Shown here: piece after piece, positions 15,785-23,594 of the stretch
How the letters are laid out: each line of letters starts with the position of its first letter
Numbering within the stretch: position 1 is the first letter of the stretch
Translations under genes and position numbers: made by a program
Source of the DNA: an uncultured Methanobrevibacter sp.
GTDB lineage: Archaea > Methanobacteriota > Methanobacteria > Methanobacteriales > Methanobacteriaceae
Direction: 5' to 3'
DNA length: 26,827 nucleotides
NCBI GenBank assembly: GCA_904501935.1
Contig: CAJGDA010000004.1
Coordinates: 1 to 26,827 of the forward strand
The notes under the pieces: generated by a model
Databases searched by the model: none
Seen by the model: the letters and a program-made list of their open reading frames with translations, nothing else
What the model was told of the DNA's origin: nothing

Positions 15785-16190
15785 TTAACTACTCGCATCA
15801 ATATTAATCTAATTTGTTTTACTAAAACAACCCCCTAATTCTTTTCTAAAAACGTTTTATCAACATTTAATGAAAGAATTTCAAGATTGTTTATGAAAGT
15901 CTAACAATTAATATTTATTAAAAATATTATTATATATATTTTATCGTTAAACTTATTTTTTTAGGAAAAATATGATAAATAATATTCAAATGACGAATAA
16001 AAGCAAAACAATAATTATAAATAAAAACATAATTAACAATACAAGTAAATTTGTAAAATATAAAATAATCTATAATATTCAATAAAAATAACAAATGTCG
16101 ATTAATAAATAGAAATTTACATAAAAATTAAGCGAAAAGAAAGATAAAATTAATAAGAAATAAAGTAAAAAGTATTACTGGAGTTTGAAC
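15785..16190. other. 406-bp AT-rich divergent intergenic region
   Basis: This stretch separates the mreB operon (minus) from the archaetidylserine synthase gene (plus). It is made of A/T-rich low-complexity DNA. I find no open frame of note, no tRNA-like or other stable RNA fold, and no repeat unit. It should contain promoters for both sides; TATA-like boxes are too frequent to single out reliably, except the candidate near 15802-15809 facing the mreB operon, with a palindrome just beyond it. Confidence 0.7.
15802..15830 (-). promoter_or_regulatory. Candidate promoter and palindromic site upstream of the mreB operon
   Basis: A perfect 17-bp palindrome, TTGTTTTA C TAAAACAA, covers 15814-15830 (in the longer reading, arms of 8 bases around one base). 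A TATA-like TTAATATT is at 15802-15809 on the minus strand, about 20-25 bases before the ATG at 15784, consistent with a leaderless start. The palindrome lies just upstream of the box, where an archaeal activator or a BRE-blocking repressor would bind. The loop is too short for an RNA hairpin, so a protein site is the more likely reading. Confidence 0.4.
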
Positions 16191-16886
16191 ATGAAAATTG
16201 AAAAAACAAATATGAAAAATTTTATTGCATTATCAGATATCATATCACTATTAAATATGGCATCAGGATTTCTATCCATAATATGTTCCATAAACCATGA
16301 ATTTAGAATAGCCGCAATATTGATGATAATTGCAATCATGTTCGACTCATCTGATGGTTGGGTAGCACGTAAAATAAATAGGCAAGACGAATTAGGTTTT
16401 GGGAAAAATATTGACTCATTATCCGATATCGTTTCATTCGGAGTAGCACCGGCAATATTTCTTTATTGTTGCATCAACACCACCCCAGGCATTTTTCAAA
16501 TAATAGTAATACTGGTTAGCTTATTAATTGTTTCCTGCGGAATCTTAAGATTAACAAGATATAATGTAATTGCAGGAAAAATCGATACAACAGATTTCAT
16601 AGGTTTTCCTATTCCAGGAATGTCATTTATAATGGCATCACTATACCTTAGCGGATTATTCCACCCCTATATTGCATTAATATTAAGCACTCTAGTCTCA
16701 TTGCTTATGATAAGCAATATCAGATATCCTAAATTTGACAACATACCTTTGATAGCAATATCATGTATATTAATATTGTTATTAATACTTCCAATCAAAA
16801 TAGTCGTGTTTAATATAAACATACCGGCATTATTATTACTATTATTCTGCTTATACTACCTAATAATTAATTTAATTAATAAATGA
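16191..16886 (+). CDS. pssA: Archaetidylserine synthase (CDP-alcohol phosphatidyltransferase family)
   Basis: The integral membrane enzyme transfers serine to CDP-archaeol to make archaetidylserine. The start is set at the ATG at 16191, 7 bases after GGAG (16180-16183); a TTG at 16185 is too close to that site. The 231 residues have the family metal motif: Asp52-x2-Asp55-Gly56-x2-Ala59-Arg60 ... Gly71-x3-Asp75-x3-Asp79. Ten residues separate Arg60 from Gly71, where the textbook motif has eight. About six hydrophobic helices follow the usual pattern, and SDIVSFGVAPA after the motif is typical of the serine branch. From memory the M. thermautotrophicus enzyme is MTH1027. Confidence 0.9.
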   Translation: MKIEKTNMKNFIALSDIISLLNMASGFLSIICSINHEFRIAAILMIIAIMFDSSDGWVARKINRQDELGFGKNIDSLSDIVSFGVAPAIFLYCCINTTPGIFQIIVILVSLLIVSCGILRLTRYNVIAGKIDTTDFIGFPIPGMSFIMASLYLSGLFHPYIALILSTLVSLLMISNIRYPKFDNIPLIAISCILILLLILPIKIVVFNINIPALLLLLFCLYYLIINLINK

Positions 16887-16892
16887 GCTCAT

Positions 16893-16940
16893 TACTCCTT
16901 TTAATTAAATTAACCATCATTGCATTAACTATTAGGAGTA
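16893..16940 (+). promoter_or_regulatory. Inverted repeat that could pair with the ribosome site of the DUF515-like gene
   Basis: TACTCCT (16893-16899) is exactly complementary to AGGAGTA (16934-16940), and the latter contains the Shine-Dalgarno GGAG of the gene starting at 16947. The pairing would form just after the pssA stop and close a 34-base loop. Seven pairs with a large AT-rich loop make this weak. Confidence 0.3.
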
Positions 16941-16946
16941 TGAAAA

Positions 16947-18110
16947 ATGAATAGTAAAAAGCCAAGAGACCCATTATTTCCAAAAGGTTTTGAAGAAACT
17001 AAAGAATTGAAAAAAGAATTTTCTAAAAATTATCCAAAACCTAATAAAAAAGATGATGAACTAACACCACTGAAAAGATTAAACCATAAACTCGGAGTTT
17101 ATTTAAGCCCTAATTCGATTGATATAAGTGATGATGAAAAAAAGAAAAAAATAGGAGTAATTATTACAACATTGATATTGACCACAATAATTATCTCCGC
17201 ATATTACTTTATAATATATGAACCTTATCAAGAGGAATTGACACTGGCAAAGACAACAAAGCTCAATGAACTTCATGATTTATATACTGGAGCATTAACA
17301 GCATCCCCTAATGCATTTTCATTAGAAAATAAAATAAACAATGCAAAAAGTCCCGAAGAAATTGGACAAATAGATATTTTAGCACAAGCAACAAAAGATT
17401 GGAAATCTTTCCATATCAAATCCATTAATTCCAATCAAGATAAATACAATAGAACAATGGCCATTTACTCAAATGAAAGTAAAAATGTAATTCTTCCAAC
17501 ATATCAGGCAATACAAATGGTAAATGAAAACAATGCCGAAGTATTATCAAAAATTAAATTCGAAGTGCCAAATACAGTATCCGTACCTGTCTTAATTTCA
17601 AGGCTCCAAGCAGGAGCCGGGCTCATAAATGTAGGTAGCATTGTAGACATCTACACAAACAACACTTATACAAATGAAAGTTATGTTCTGAATAATACGA
17701 CTCCTGATATAAGCGGCTGCACCGTTTTAGCAATAATGAGATATGAAGACAATGGCGAAATCGATTCAGAATATTCAAAATCCAGCATGTTAGTTAAAGG
17801 AAACAATACAAATCCAAACGAAAATACAAAATCATTTTCATCCGATGTGTTAGAGCTACTTAAAGGATCAATAATTAACGGATATGATGAAAAGGAAACT
17901 ATGGATTTACTAAAAAATTACGGTGTGAAATTATCAAATTATGAAAGACAAATTAATTTGGGCGATTTGAATGCACAATATATGCTTTTAATTGAAACAC
18001 CACAAGATAAAGTGGAATATATTATAAACAATATGGACAATATCGTATTAACAATTCCAACAAGCCATGCACCCAATTGGATGATAACTGAAATCAACTC
18101 CACATACTGA
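16947..18110 (+). CDS. DUF515-like single-pass membrane protein with RcpC/CpaB-like region
   Basis: The 387-residue protein has a charged cytoplasmic N-terminus (1-68, Lys-rich), one membrane helix (about 69-90) and a large external part with many Asn-x-Ser/Thr sites. From memory it fits the archaeal family DUF515. Residues ~206-268 (SVPVLISRLQAGAGLINVGSIVDIYTN, then GCTVLAIM) resemble the RcpC domain of CpaB pilus-assembly proteins, where the GL-x-PG-x-x-VDV pattern is characteristic; this is my inference. The ATG at 16947 follows AGGAG by about 8 bases. It sits between archaetidylserine synthase and a sortase, which points to an envelope role. Confidence 0.75.
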   Translation: MNSKKPRDPLFPKGFEETKELKKEFSKNYPKPNKKDDELTPLKRLNHKLGVYLSPNSIDISDDEKKKKIGVIITTLILTTIIISAYYFIIYEPYQEELTLAKTTKLNELHDLYTGALTASPNAFSLENKINNAKSPEEIGQIDILAQATKDWKSFHIKSINSNQDKYNRTMAIYSNESKNVILPTYQAIQMVNENNAEVLSKIKFEVPNTVSVPVLISRLQAGAGLINVGSIVDIYTNNTYTNESYVLNNTTPDISGCTVLAIMRYEDNGEIDSEYSKSSMLVKGNNTNPNENTKSFSSDVLELLKGSIINGYDEKETMDLLKNYGVKLSNYERQINLGDLNAQYMLLIETPQDKVEYIINNMDNIVLTIPTSHAPNWMITEINSTY

Positions 18111-18123
18111 AATTTAAGAAAAG

Positions 18124-18133
18124 TATTATATTA
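18124..18133 (+). promoter_or_regulatory. Candidate TATA box for the sortase gene (leaderless)
   Basis: TATTATATTA at 18124-18133 is centred about 26 bases before the sortase ATG at 18155, the spacing expected if transcription starts at the start codon. No ribosome site lies before this ATG. Confidence 0.4.
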
Positions 18134-18154
18134 CTATTTAACAAATGTTAAAAT

Positions 18155-18874
18155 ATGAATAAACCAAGTATTTCCACTATAATAATCATCATTTGTATAT
18201 TGATAATAGGTTTATATGCAATGGGTGAAGTAAATTATTTTTCTTCAAAAGTGGCTGTAGAAAGAAATATTGAAGCACCCGCTATTGTAATACCTAGTAT
18301 TGGCGTTAATGAAAAAATTAATAATGTATCACTAAATCAAGGCGTTTTACAAGATCCTGGAGATAATATTCCAACACAAGGCCCTATTGTTTTATATGGA
18401 CATAGAACATTGCAAGGTTCACCATTTCTAAGATTAAATGAACTATCAATTGGAGACTCATTATTGCTTGAATGGCCAAGCATTGGAGAATTAACTTATA
18501 ATGTTGTAAATACAAAAATTGTGCCTGAAACAGCGGATGTTAATTTTGAGGGAGATAATTCAATATATCTAATCACATGCGATCCTATCGGATCAACAGC
18601 AAACAGACTGATTATTGAAGGAGAATTAAAAAGTGAAGATGCTATAAATAATGAGATACTTAAAGATAACCCTCAGGAATCATTTGCATTAATTATATGC
18701 GGAGCATTCTTAATTATCGGACTTATATTCTCATTTTTATATCCTAAAGAGAATAGAATTTATATTTTCGTGACTGTTTTAATAATATCTGCAATCCTAT
18801 TCTATTTCTGCATAAATCCTATTCCATCTGAATTGATTTATGAAAAGATATTGTTCTTGAATGGGGGAATGTAA
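18155..18874 (+). CDS. Sortase (cysteine transpeptidase) with three membrane helices
   Basis: The 239-residue protein has an N-terminal anchor (8-22), an external sortase beta-barrel and two C-terminal helices (about 177-196 and 202-220). The catalytic triad can be assigned: His83 in LYGHR, Cys142 in LITCDP (the TLxTC motif) and Arg151 in STANRLII. Sortases cut a C-terminal sorting motif of an exported protein and join it to a wall or amine acceptor; in pseudomurein methanogens the acceptor and the substrate motif are not established as far as I know. No sorting signal is seen in the surface protein at the left edge of the window. The stop codon is immediately followed by the TTG of mptD. Confidence 0.92.
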   Translation: MNKPSISTIIIIICILIIGLYAMGEVNYFSSKVAVERNIEAPAIVIPSIGVNEKINNVSLNQGVLQDPGDNIPTQGPIVLYGHRTLQGSPFLRLNELSIGDSLLLEWPSIGELTYNVVNTKIVPETADVNFEGDNSIYLITCDPIGSTANRLIIEGELKSEDAINNEILKDNPQESFALIICGAFLIIGLIFSFLYPKENRIYIFVTVLIISAILFYFCINPIPSELIYEKILFLNGGM

Positions 18875-19249
18875 TTGGATGTTGACAAGGAATATTTTTC
18901 AAATATAAGCACTAGAGAAAGAGCTATTTTCGAAGGCGCAATAAGCATGGGGGCATTATTCCACCAGTTTGTAGGAACTCCAATAAACAAAGATACTAAA
19001 GAAAGCCTTGAGAGAGCTATGGAAGAATCCTTAAAACTGCAACCTGCTATTGAAGATGTGAAAGTTAAAATCAGATTTGACAAACTTGAGGAGTCAATGA
19101 CAGAATTTGACTACACTTCACTTACTGGTGATATGTTGGATGTTAAAATATTTACAAAAGTAGATAATGTTACCGCAGTAATTAGAATTGAATTCATTGA
19201 AGAACTCAATTATCCCCTAATGTATGTTGAAAATATTGAAGAAGATTAA
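18875..19249 (+). CDS. mptD: Archaeal dihydroneopterin aldolase
   Basis: The 124-residue protein fits the archaeal MptD family (formerly DUF372), which cleaves 7,8-dihydroneopterin to 6-hydroxymethyl-dihydropterin for tetrahydromethanopterin synthesis. The supporting block is STRERAIFEGAISMGALFHQF followed by GTPIN and a helix ending in EESLKLQPAIEDV. It is unrelated in sequence to bacterial FolB. It starts with TTG at 18875, next to the sortase stop, with GGGGGA 7-8 bases upstream; the ATG at 18879 is out of frame. Co-transcription with a sortase is odd and probably reflects only compact packing. Confidence 0.85.
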   Translation: MDVDKEYFSNISTRERAIFEGAISMGALFHQFVGTPINKDTKESLERAMEESLKLQPAIEDVKVKIRFDKLEESMTEFDYTSLTGDMLDVKIFTKVDNVTAVIRIEFIEELNYPLMYVENIEED

Positions 19250-19252
19250 AAG

Positions 19253-20410
19253 TTAGAATATTTCTTTTAAATCTTCTAATAATTCTTTTATATGGTTTAA
19301 TTTTATATGATTCATTAAAACTACCCTAATAGCCACAGGGCATTTAGCAACAGAAGTTTTCCAACCCAATTTTTCTAATTTTCTAGCTAAAACATCTGTT
19401 TCCATATCCGGATGATTAAAAGCAACTATGTTCAATTCAGGTTCACAGACAACTTTATAACCTAATTCATCCAAACCCTCTTTAAAAAACATAGTATTGT
19501 CCATTAATTGTTTTGCTAATTTAGAGTACCCTTCTTTACCAAAATATTTCATGACTGCATAAGTTGCAGCTGAAGAGGCGCCTAAACGAGTTCCCACAAT
19601 TGTTGATTGAGTTTTAACTGTTAAATAAGGGGAATCTACAGCCATAACTTCCAAATATTCTTCTTTTCTAAATATAATTCCTCCAGCAGGAATTGGAGCC
19701 AATCCCATTTTATGAGGATCAACTGTAATTGAACAAACACCCCTTAATGAAAAATCAAAAACAGGTAAATCAAATCCTAACTTTCTTAAAAAAGGAATGG
19801 AAAATCCCCCAAAAGCAGCATCAACATGGAAATAAATATTATTCTCGAAAGCGATTTCTGAAATTTCTTCAATAGGGTCAATTAAACCTAATTCAGTAGT
19901 CCCGGCTATTGCCACAATTGCAACTGTATTATCAGAAATCAATGATTTTAATGAGTTAACATCAATTTTATAATTTTCATCGAGATTTGCTTCCACAATT
20001 TTTAAATTTAACATATCTGCAGCTTTCTTAAATGAAAAATGAGCTGAGGCAGGAATAATAATTTCCCCATCAGTTATGCCTTTATACTTTCTAGCATGAT
20101 TTCTAGCAGCTCGTATAGCCATTAAATTTGCTTCTGTTCCACCAGTTACAATATTACCATAAGGATTTTCAATAGATAATAATTCACCGATGGATTCAAT
20201 AACCTTTCTCTCAATTAATTTTGTACCTTTAAACAATCCAGGGTCACCTAAATTAGTATCCAAAAACTTAAAATAAACCTCTTTAGCAAACGGATGTGCT
20301 TCAGTACACATTGAACCTAAGATTCTACCATCAGCATAATCATAATCCAATTTATGCATTTCAGACAATTCTTCTAAAATAATTTCTTTATCTATTGGTT
20401 TTTCGTCCAT
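19253..20410 (-). CDS. mfnA: L-tyrosine / L-aspartate decarboxylase
   Basis: The PLP enzyme makes tyramine for methanofuran; the archaeal form can also decarboxylate aspartate to beta-alanine for coenzyme A. The 385 residues show group-II decarboxylase motifs: GGTEANLMAIRAARN (90-104), HVDAAFGG (195-202) and the PLP lysine in DPHKMGLAPIPAGG (Lys234). Length and C-terminus (CPVAIRVVLMNHI) are typical for MfnA. AGGT precedes the ATG at 20410. It converges with mptD, 3 bp away, so two methanogenic-cofactor genes meet tail to tail. Confidence 0.94.
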   Translation of the reverse strand: MDEKPIDKEIILEELSEMHKLDYDYADGRILGSMCTEAHPFAKEVYFKFLDTNLGDPGLFKGTKLIERKVIESIGELLSIENPYGNIVTGGTEANLMAIRAARNHARKYKGITDGEIIIPASAHFSFKKAADMLNLKIVEANLDENYKIDVNSLKSLISDNTVAIVAIAGTTELGLIDPIEEISEIAFENNIYFHVDAAFGGFSIPFLRKLGFDLPVFDFSLRGVCSITVDPHKMGLAPIPAGGIIFRKEEYLEVMAVDSPYLTVKTQSTIVGTRLGASSAATYAVMKYFGKEGYSKLAKQLMDNTMFFKEGLDELGYKVVCEPELNIVAFNHPDMETDVLARKLEKLGWKTSVAKCPVAIRVVLMNHIKLNHIKELLEDLKEIF

Positions 20411-20435
20411 AAAATAACCTAATTTGTATAATTTA

Positions 20436-20466
20436 ATAAAAATAAAATAAAAAAAGAAATAAAAAG
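20436..20466 (-). terminator. U-rich terminator after ppsA
   Basis: Plus-strand A-rich runs here give several U tracts (up to U7) in the minus-strand transcript right after the ppsA stop, with no hairpin, as in archaeal intrinsic termination. Confidence 0.5.
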
Positions 20467-20467
20467 A

Positions 20468-22747
20468 TTATTCTAAACGTTTACGAGCAGCGTCAAGAAT
20501 AATTTTTTGTTCAGCTCTAGCAACAGTCTTTCTAACATCAGCTATAGCATCAGTATTTGAAGATACACTTGTAATTCCAAATTCAACAAGTTTTTCAACA
20601 ATGTGTGGAACACTACCTGCCTGACCACAAATACTGCATTTTACACCTGCTTCAGCACATTTTCTGATTGTTCTTTCAATCAATTTCATTACTGCAGGGT
20701 GTTCTTCAGAGTAGTGTTTTGCTACAAACTCGTTGTTTCTGTCAACTGCAAGAGTGTATTGAGTCAAATCATTGGTTCCCAAACTTACAAAGTCGATACC
20801 AATATCAATATACTCATCAATCATTATTGCAGCTGCTGGAATTTCAACCATCATACCGAATTCAACATCTTTATGAGGTTCAAAGCCAATTTCAGAACAA
20901 AGCTCTTTAGCTTTTACAAGCTCTTCCGGACTTTGGGATAAAGGAATCATAATACCAATATTTGTGTATCCTTGTTCGTGCAATTTTTTAATAGCTTTAA
21001 ATTCACACTGAAGAATCTCAGGTTGATCAAGTTCTCTTCTAATTCCTCTCCAACCAAGCATTGGGTTGTGTTCTCTAGGCTCGTTTTCTCCACCTTCCAA
21101 GGTAATGAATTCATCAGTAGGAGCATCTAAAGTTCTATACCATACAGGTTTTGGATAGAATGCATCTGCCACAATTTGAACATTTTCTGCAATTGTATCA
21201 ATCAATTCATCTTCTCTTCCATCAAGGATGAATTTATAAGGGTGAACACCTGCAGTCAACATTAAATGTTCAGTTCTTAAAAGGCCAACCCCATCTGCAC
21301 CAGTTGCAGCTGCTTTTTCTGCAGCTTCAGGCATACTAACATTAGCTTTTACTTCAGTTACTGTAATGATTGGAGCTGCCGCACCGGCAACCGCTTGAAC
21401 TGCAGCTGGTTCTTCCTTAGTTTCTGTAATTCCATCAAATACTAATCCTTTTTTACCATCTAAGGTTACACCAGAATTTTCTTTTAAAGCTGTAGTTGCA
21501 TCACCAGTACCTACAACACAAGGGATTCCGAGTTCACGGGAAATAATTGATGCATGACAGGTTACACCACCTTCATCAGTTACAATACCACTAGCCCTTC
21601 TCATAGCAGGCACCATATCTGGAGTAGTCATAGTTGTGACCATGATGTCGCCATCTTTAATTTTATCTAATTCATCAATGTCTAAAACTATTTTAACTTT
21701 ACCAGATGCCATTCCTGGACTTGCACCAAGACCCCTTACAAGAACTTCACCAAGTTGTGAAGAAGCATCAGCAGCCTCTTCTACAGCATCACCTAAGGTA
21801 GTAATAGGTCTTGCTTGTAACATGAATAACTCGCCATTTTCAAATGCCCATTCAGTGTCCATCGGTTCTCCGTAATGGGCTTGAACTCTTTTACCCATTT
21901 CAGTTAATTCTATGAGCTCTTCGTCAGACAATACTCTTTCTTTTCTTTTTTCTTCAGGAACGTCGATTTTGACACTTGTTCCATCTTCATCGTTAGTATA
22001 CATTACTTTTTTATCACTGATAGTTACATTGATAATATCATTGTTAGCTTTATCAACTTGATAATTATCCGGAGTCACATCTCCAGACACTACAGATTCA
22101 CCAAGTCCCCATGATCCTTCAATTAACGCAATTTCTTCACCAGTGGATGGGTGTGCAGTAAACATTACTCCTGCTTTATCCGCATTTGCCATTTTTTGAA
22201 CAACAACGGCAATATATACTTTAGAATGTTCAAAATTATTTTCTTCTCTGTAGAAAATGGCTCTTGCTTCAAATAAAGAAGCCCAACATCTTCTAATATA
22301 TTCAATTACTTCATCATCACCAGAAACATGCAAGAATGTATCTTGTTGACCAGCGAAAGAAGCTTCAGGTAAATCTTCTGCAGTAGCTGAAGAACGGATA
22401 GCAACATCAGTATCTTCTTCCCCAACTCTTTGACAAAGTTGGTTATAAGCTTCACGAATTAATAAAATCATGTCTTCTGGAATGGAAGATTTCTTAATCA
22501 TATCTTTAATTTCTTCAGCAGCCGCTTGAAGAGCTTTAGTATCATTAATGTCAATTTCATCAAGAATACTCATGACTTTATCATTAATTCCAGCCTCTTC
22601 CATGAATTTTTCGTAAGCTTGTGCAGTTACTACAAAACCTGGCGGTACTGGAATGCCTGCTTGAGTTAATTCCCCCAAATTAGCACCTTTTCCACCTGCA
22701 ATTCCGATATCGGATTTACTTAAATCCTCAAATTTTATAACATACAT
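20468..22747 (-). CDS. ppsA: Phosphoenolpyruvate synthase (pyruvate, water dikinase)
   Basis: The enzyme makes PEP from pyruvate and ATP, feeding gluconeogenesis and biosynthesis in autotrophic or acetate-assimilating methanogens. The 759 residues have three parts: the N-terminal ATP-grasp domain (GGKGANLGELTQAGIPVPPGF at 18-38; AIRSSATAEDLPEASFAGQ), the swivelling phosphohistidine domain (GGVTCHASIISRELGIP, His398) and the PEP/pyruvate barrel (GVGLLRTEH, VSLGTNDLTQYTLAVDRNN, and the catalytic Cys of CSICGQAGS near residue 706). It is complete and of normal length. The ATG at 22747 follows AGAGGT. Confidence 0.97.
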   Translation of the reverse strand: MYVIKFEDLSKSDIGIAGGKGANLGELTQAGIPVPPGFVVTAQAYEKFMEEAGINDKVMSILDEIDINDTKALQAAAEEIKDMIKKSSIPEDMILLIREAYNQLCQRVGEEDTDVAIRSSATAEDLPEASFAGQQDTFLHVSGDDEVIEYIRRCWASLFEARAIFYREENNFEHSKVYIAVVVQKMANADKAGVMFTAHPSTGEEIALIEGSWGLGESVVSGDVTPDNYQVDKANNDIINVTISDKKVMYTNDEDGTSVKIDVPEEKRKERVLSDEELIELTEMGKRVQAHYGEPMDTEWAFENGELFMLQARPITTLGDAVEEAADASSQLGEVLVRGLGASPGMASGKVKIVLDIDELDKIKDGDIMVTTMTTPDMVPAMRRASGIVTDEGGVTCHASIISRELGIPCVVGTGDATTALKENSGVTLDGKKGLVFDGITETKEEPAAVQAVAGAAAPIITVTEVKANVSMPEAAEKAAATGADGVGLLRTEHLMLTAGVHPYKFILDGREDELIDTIAENVQIVADAFYPKPVWYRTLDAPTDEFITLEGGENEPREHNPMLGWRGIRRELDQPEILQCEFKAIKKLHEQGYTNIGIMIPLSQSPEELVKAKELCSEIGFEPHKDVEFGMMVEIPAAAIMIDEYIDIGIDFVSLGTNDLTQYTLAVDRNNEFVAKHYSEEHPAVMKLIERTIRKCAEAGVKCSICGQAGSVPHIVEKLVEFGITSVSSNTDAIADVRKTVARAEQKIILDAARKRLE

Positions 22748-22926
22748 GAAATAACCTCTTGGTTTGAAAGTGATTAATACATTGACAATATTTGATAAAA
22801 AACATAGTCAATATTATATTTTAATATGATTTTTAAAGTTTAAATATTTAATTATAAAACAAGGAAATCAGTAAGAAAAAAATAGAATGAAAATAAAAAA
22901 AAAGAGTAAAGAATTAATTAAAAAAT
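22748..22926. other. Intergenic region between L10e and ppsA
   Basis: This 179-bp AT-rich region holds the L10e terminator at its left end and the ppsA promoter. On the minus strand a TATA-rich segment (around 22812-22835) lies 70-90 bases before the ppsA ATG, allowing a leader of about 50 bases. No gene or RNA is visible. Confidence 0.45.
22874..22905 (-). terminator. U-rich terminator after ribosomal protein L10e gene
   Basis: Two plus-strand A-runs (22875-22882 and 22896-22903) produce strong U tracts in the minus-strand transcript 20-50 bases past the L10e stop. Confidence 0.5.
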
Positions 22927-23409
22927 TTATTTAATTAAATCTGCGCCTTTGTCGACAACAATTTTACATGGAACTGGCATTTTCATGCCTGCTCTTTTTA
23001 AAGCAACTTTAGCTTGTTCGAAGTGTCTTTCTTGACAATCAATAGTAATAATTCTTTGATCTTTTTTAACGACAGCTTCAACACTGATTGGCTTACCAAA
23101 AGCATTTCTCATACCGCTTTGTACCCTATCCGCACCTGCACCAGTTGCCATTGGGTTTTCTCTAACAATTTGGTGAGGATATACTCTTAATTTTAAGTGG
23201 TAACCCATCCTACCTGCAGCTCTTTGCATTAATCTGTTAGAAGCAATCCTTGCAGCTTCTAAAGAATTGTGTCTAATTTGAGTTGGTTTTTTAACAGCTA
23301 AACTTACAGATACTGGGAATTCATCTCTTAAGTTACCCATATCATATTGTACAATTCTTGAATTTGGGTTTTTTCTAATATATTCTCTTCTTGTATAAGC
23401 ACGAACCAT
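22927..23409 (-). CDS. rpl10e: 50S ribosomal protein L10e (uL16 family)
   Basis: The archaeal L16/L10e protein of the large subunit, near the A-site tRNA. The start is set at the ATG at 23409 (MVRAYTRREYIRKNPNSRI), preceded by GGAGGA; the longer frame up to 23445 adds a hydrophobic stretch not found in the family. The 160 residues have the conserved LKLRVYPHQIVRENPMATGAGADRVQSGMRNAFGKP core. It is monocistronic with its own promoter and terminator. Confidence 0.97.
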   Translation of the reverse strand: MVRAYTRREYIRKNPNSRIVQYDMGNLRDEFPVSVSLAVKKPTQIRHNSLEAARIASNRLMQRAAGRMGYHLKLRVYPHQIVRENPMATGAGADRVQSGMRNAFGKPISVEAVVKKDQRIITIDCQERHFEQAKVALKRAGMKMPVPCKIVVDKGADLIK

Positions 23410-23492
23410 AATAATTCCTCCGAATAAACATAACATTAAATTCATGTTTTAAATTAAAAATAGCTATAATACAATTAATTTCCACAATAGCT

Positions 23493-23500
23493 ATATAAAA
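23493..23500 (-). promoter_or_regulatory. TATA box of the L10e gene
   Basis: TTTTATATA on the minus strand (plus strand TATATAAAA at 23493-23501) is a near-consensus archaeal box A. It predicts a start near 23468 and a leader of about 60 bases ending in the GGAGGA ribosome site. A highly expressed ribosomal gene would be expected to have such a box. Confidence 0.5.
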
Positions 23501-23523
23501 ATTATATATCGTAAAGATAGAAT

Positions 23524-23536
23524 ACTTAAATATATT
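23524..23536 (+). promoter_or_regulatory. Candidate TATA box of the Pcc1 gene
   Basis: ACTTAAATATATT at 23524-23536 faces the Pcc1 gene, with a predicted start near 23555-23560 and a short leader. It lies back to back with the L10e box, about 25 bp away, so the two promoters may share factors. Confidence 0.35.
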
Positions 23537-23594
23537 AATTAAGTTATTAATAAATGTTACCATATCTAAGAAAAAAAATATCTTAAAAAAAGGA

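Noticed and set aside
15930..15955. AT-only inverted repeat (AAAATAT ... ATATTTT)
   Set aside because: Low-complexity A/T DNA produces such symmetry by chance; no GC content to mark it as a site.
18155..18874. Surface protein at 1-460 as a substrate of the sortase
   Set aside because: Its C-terminus has no sorting motif, helix or basic tail of the expected layout.
20603..20941. Two plus-strand open frames inside ppsA
   Set aside because: Antisense shadows of a strongly conserved coding region; composition rich in Cys, Phe and Gln as expected of reverse-frame reading.
23410..23563. Hydrophobic 62-residue frame and longer L10e start upstream of the L10e gene
   Set aside because: Covers the promoter and leader of L10e; L10e proteins start MVRAYTRR, with GGAGGA before that ATG.
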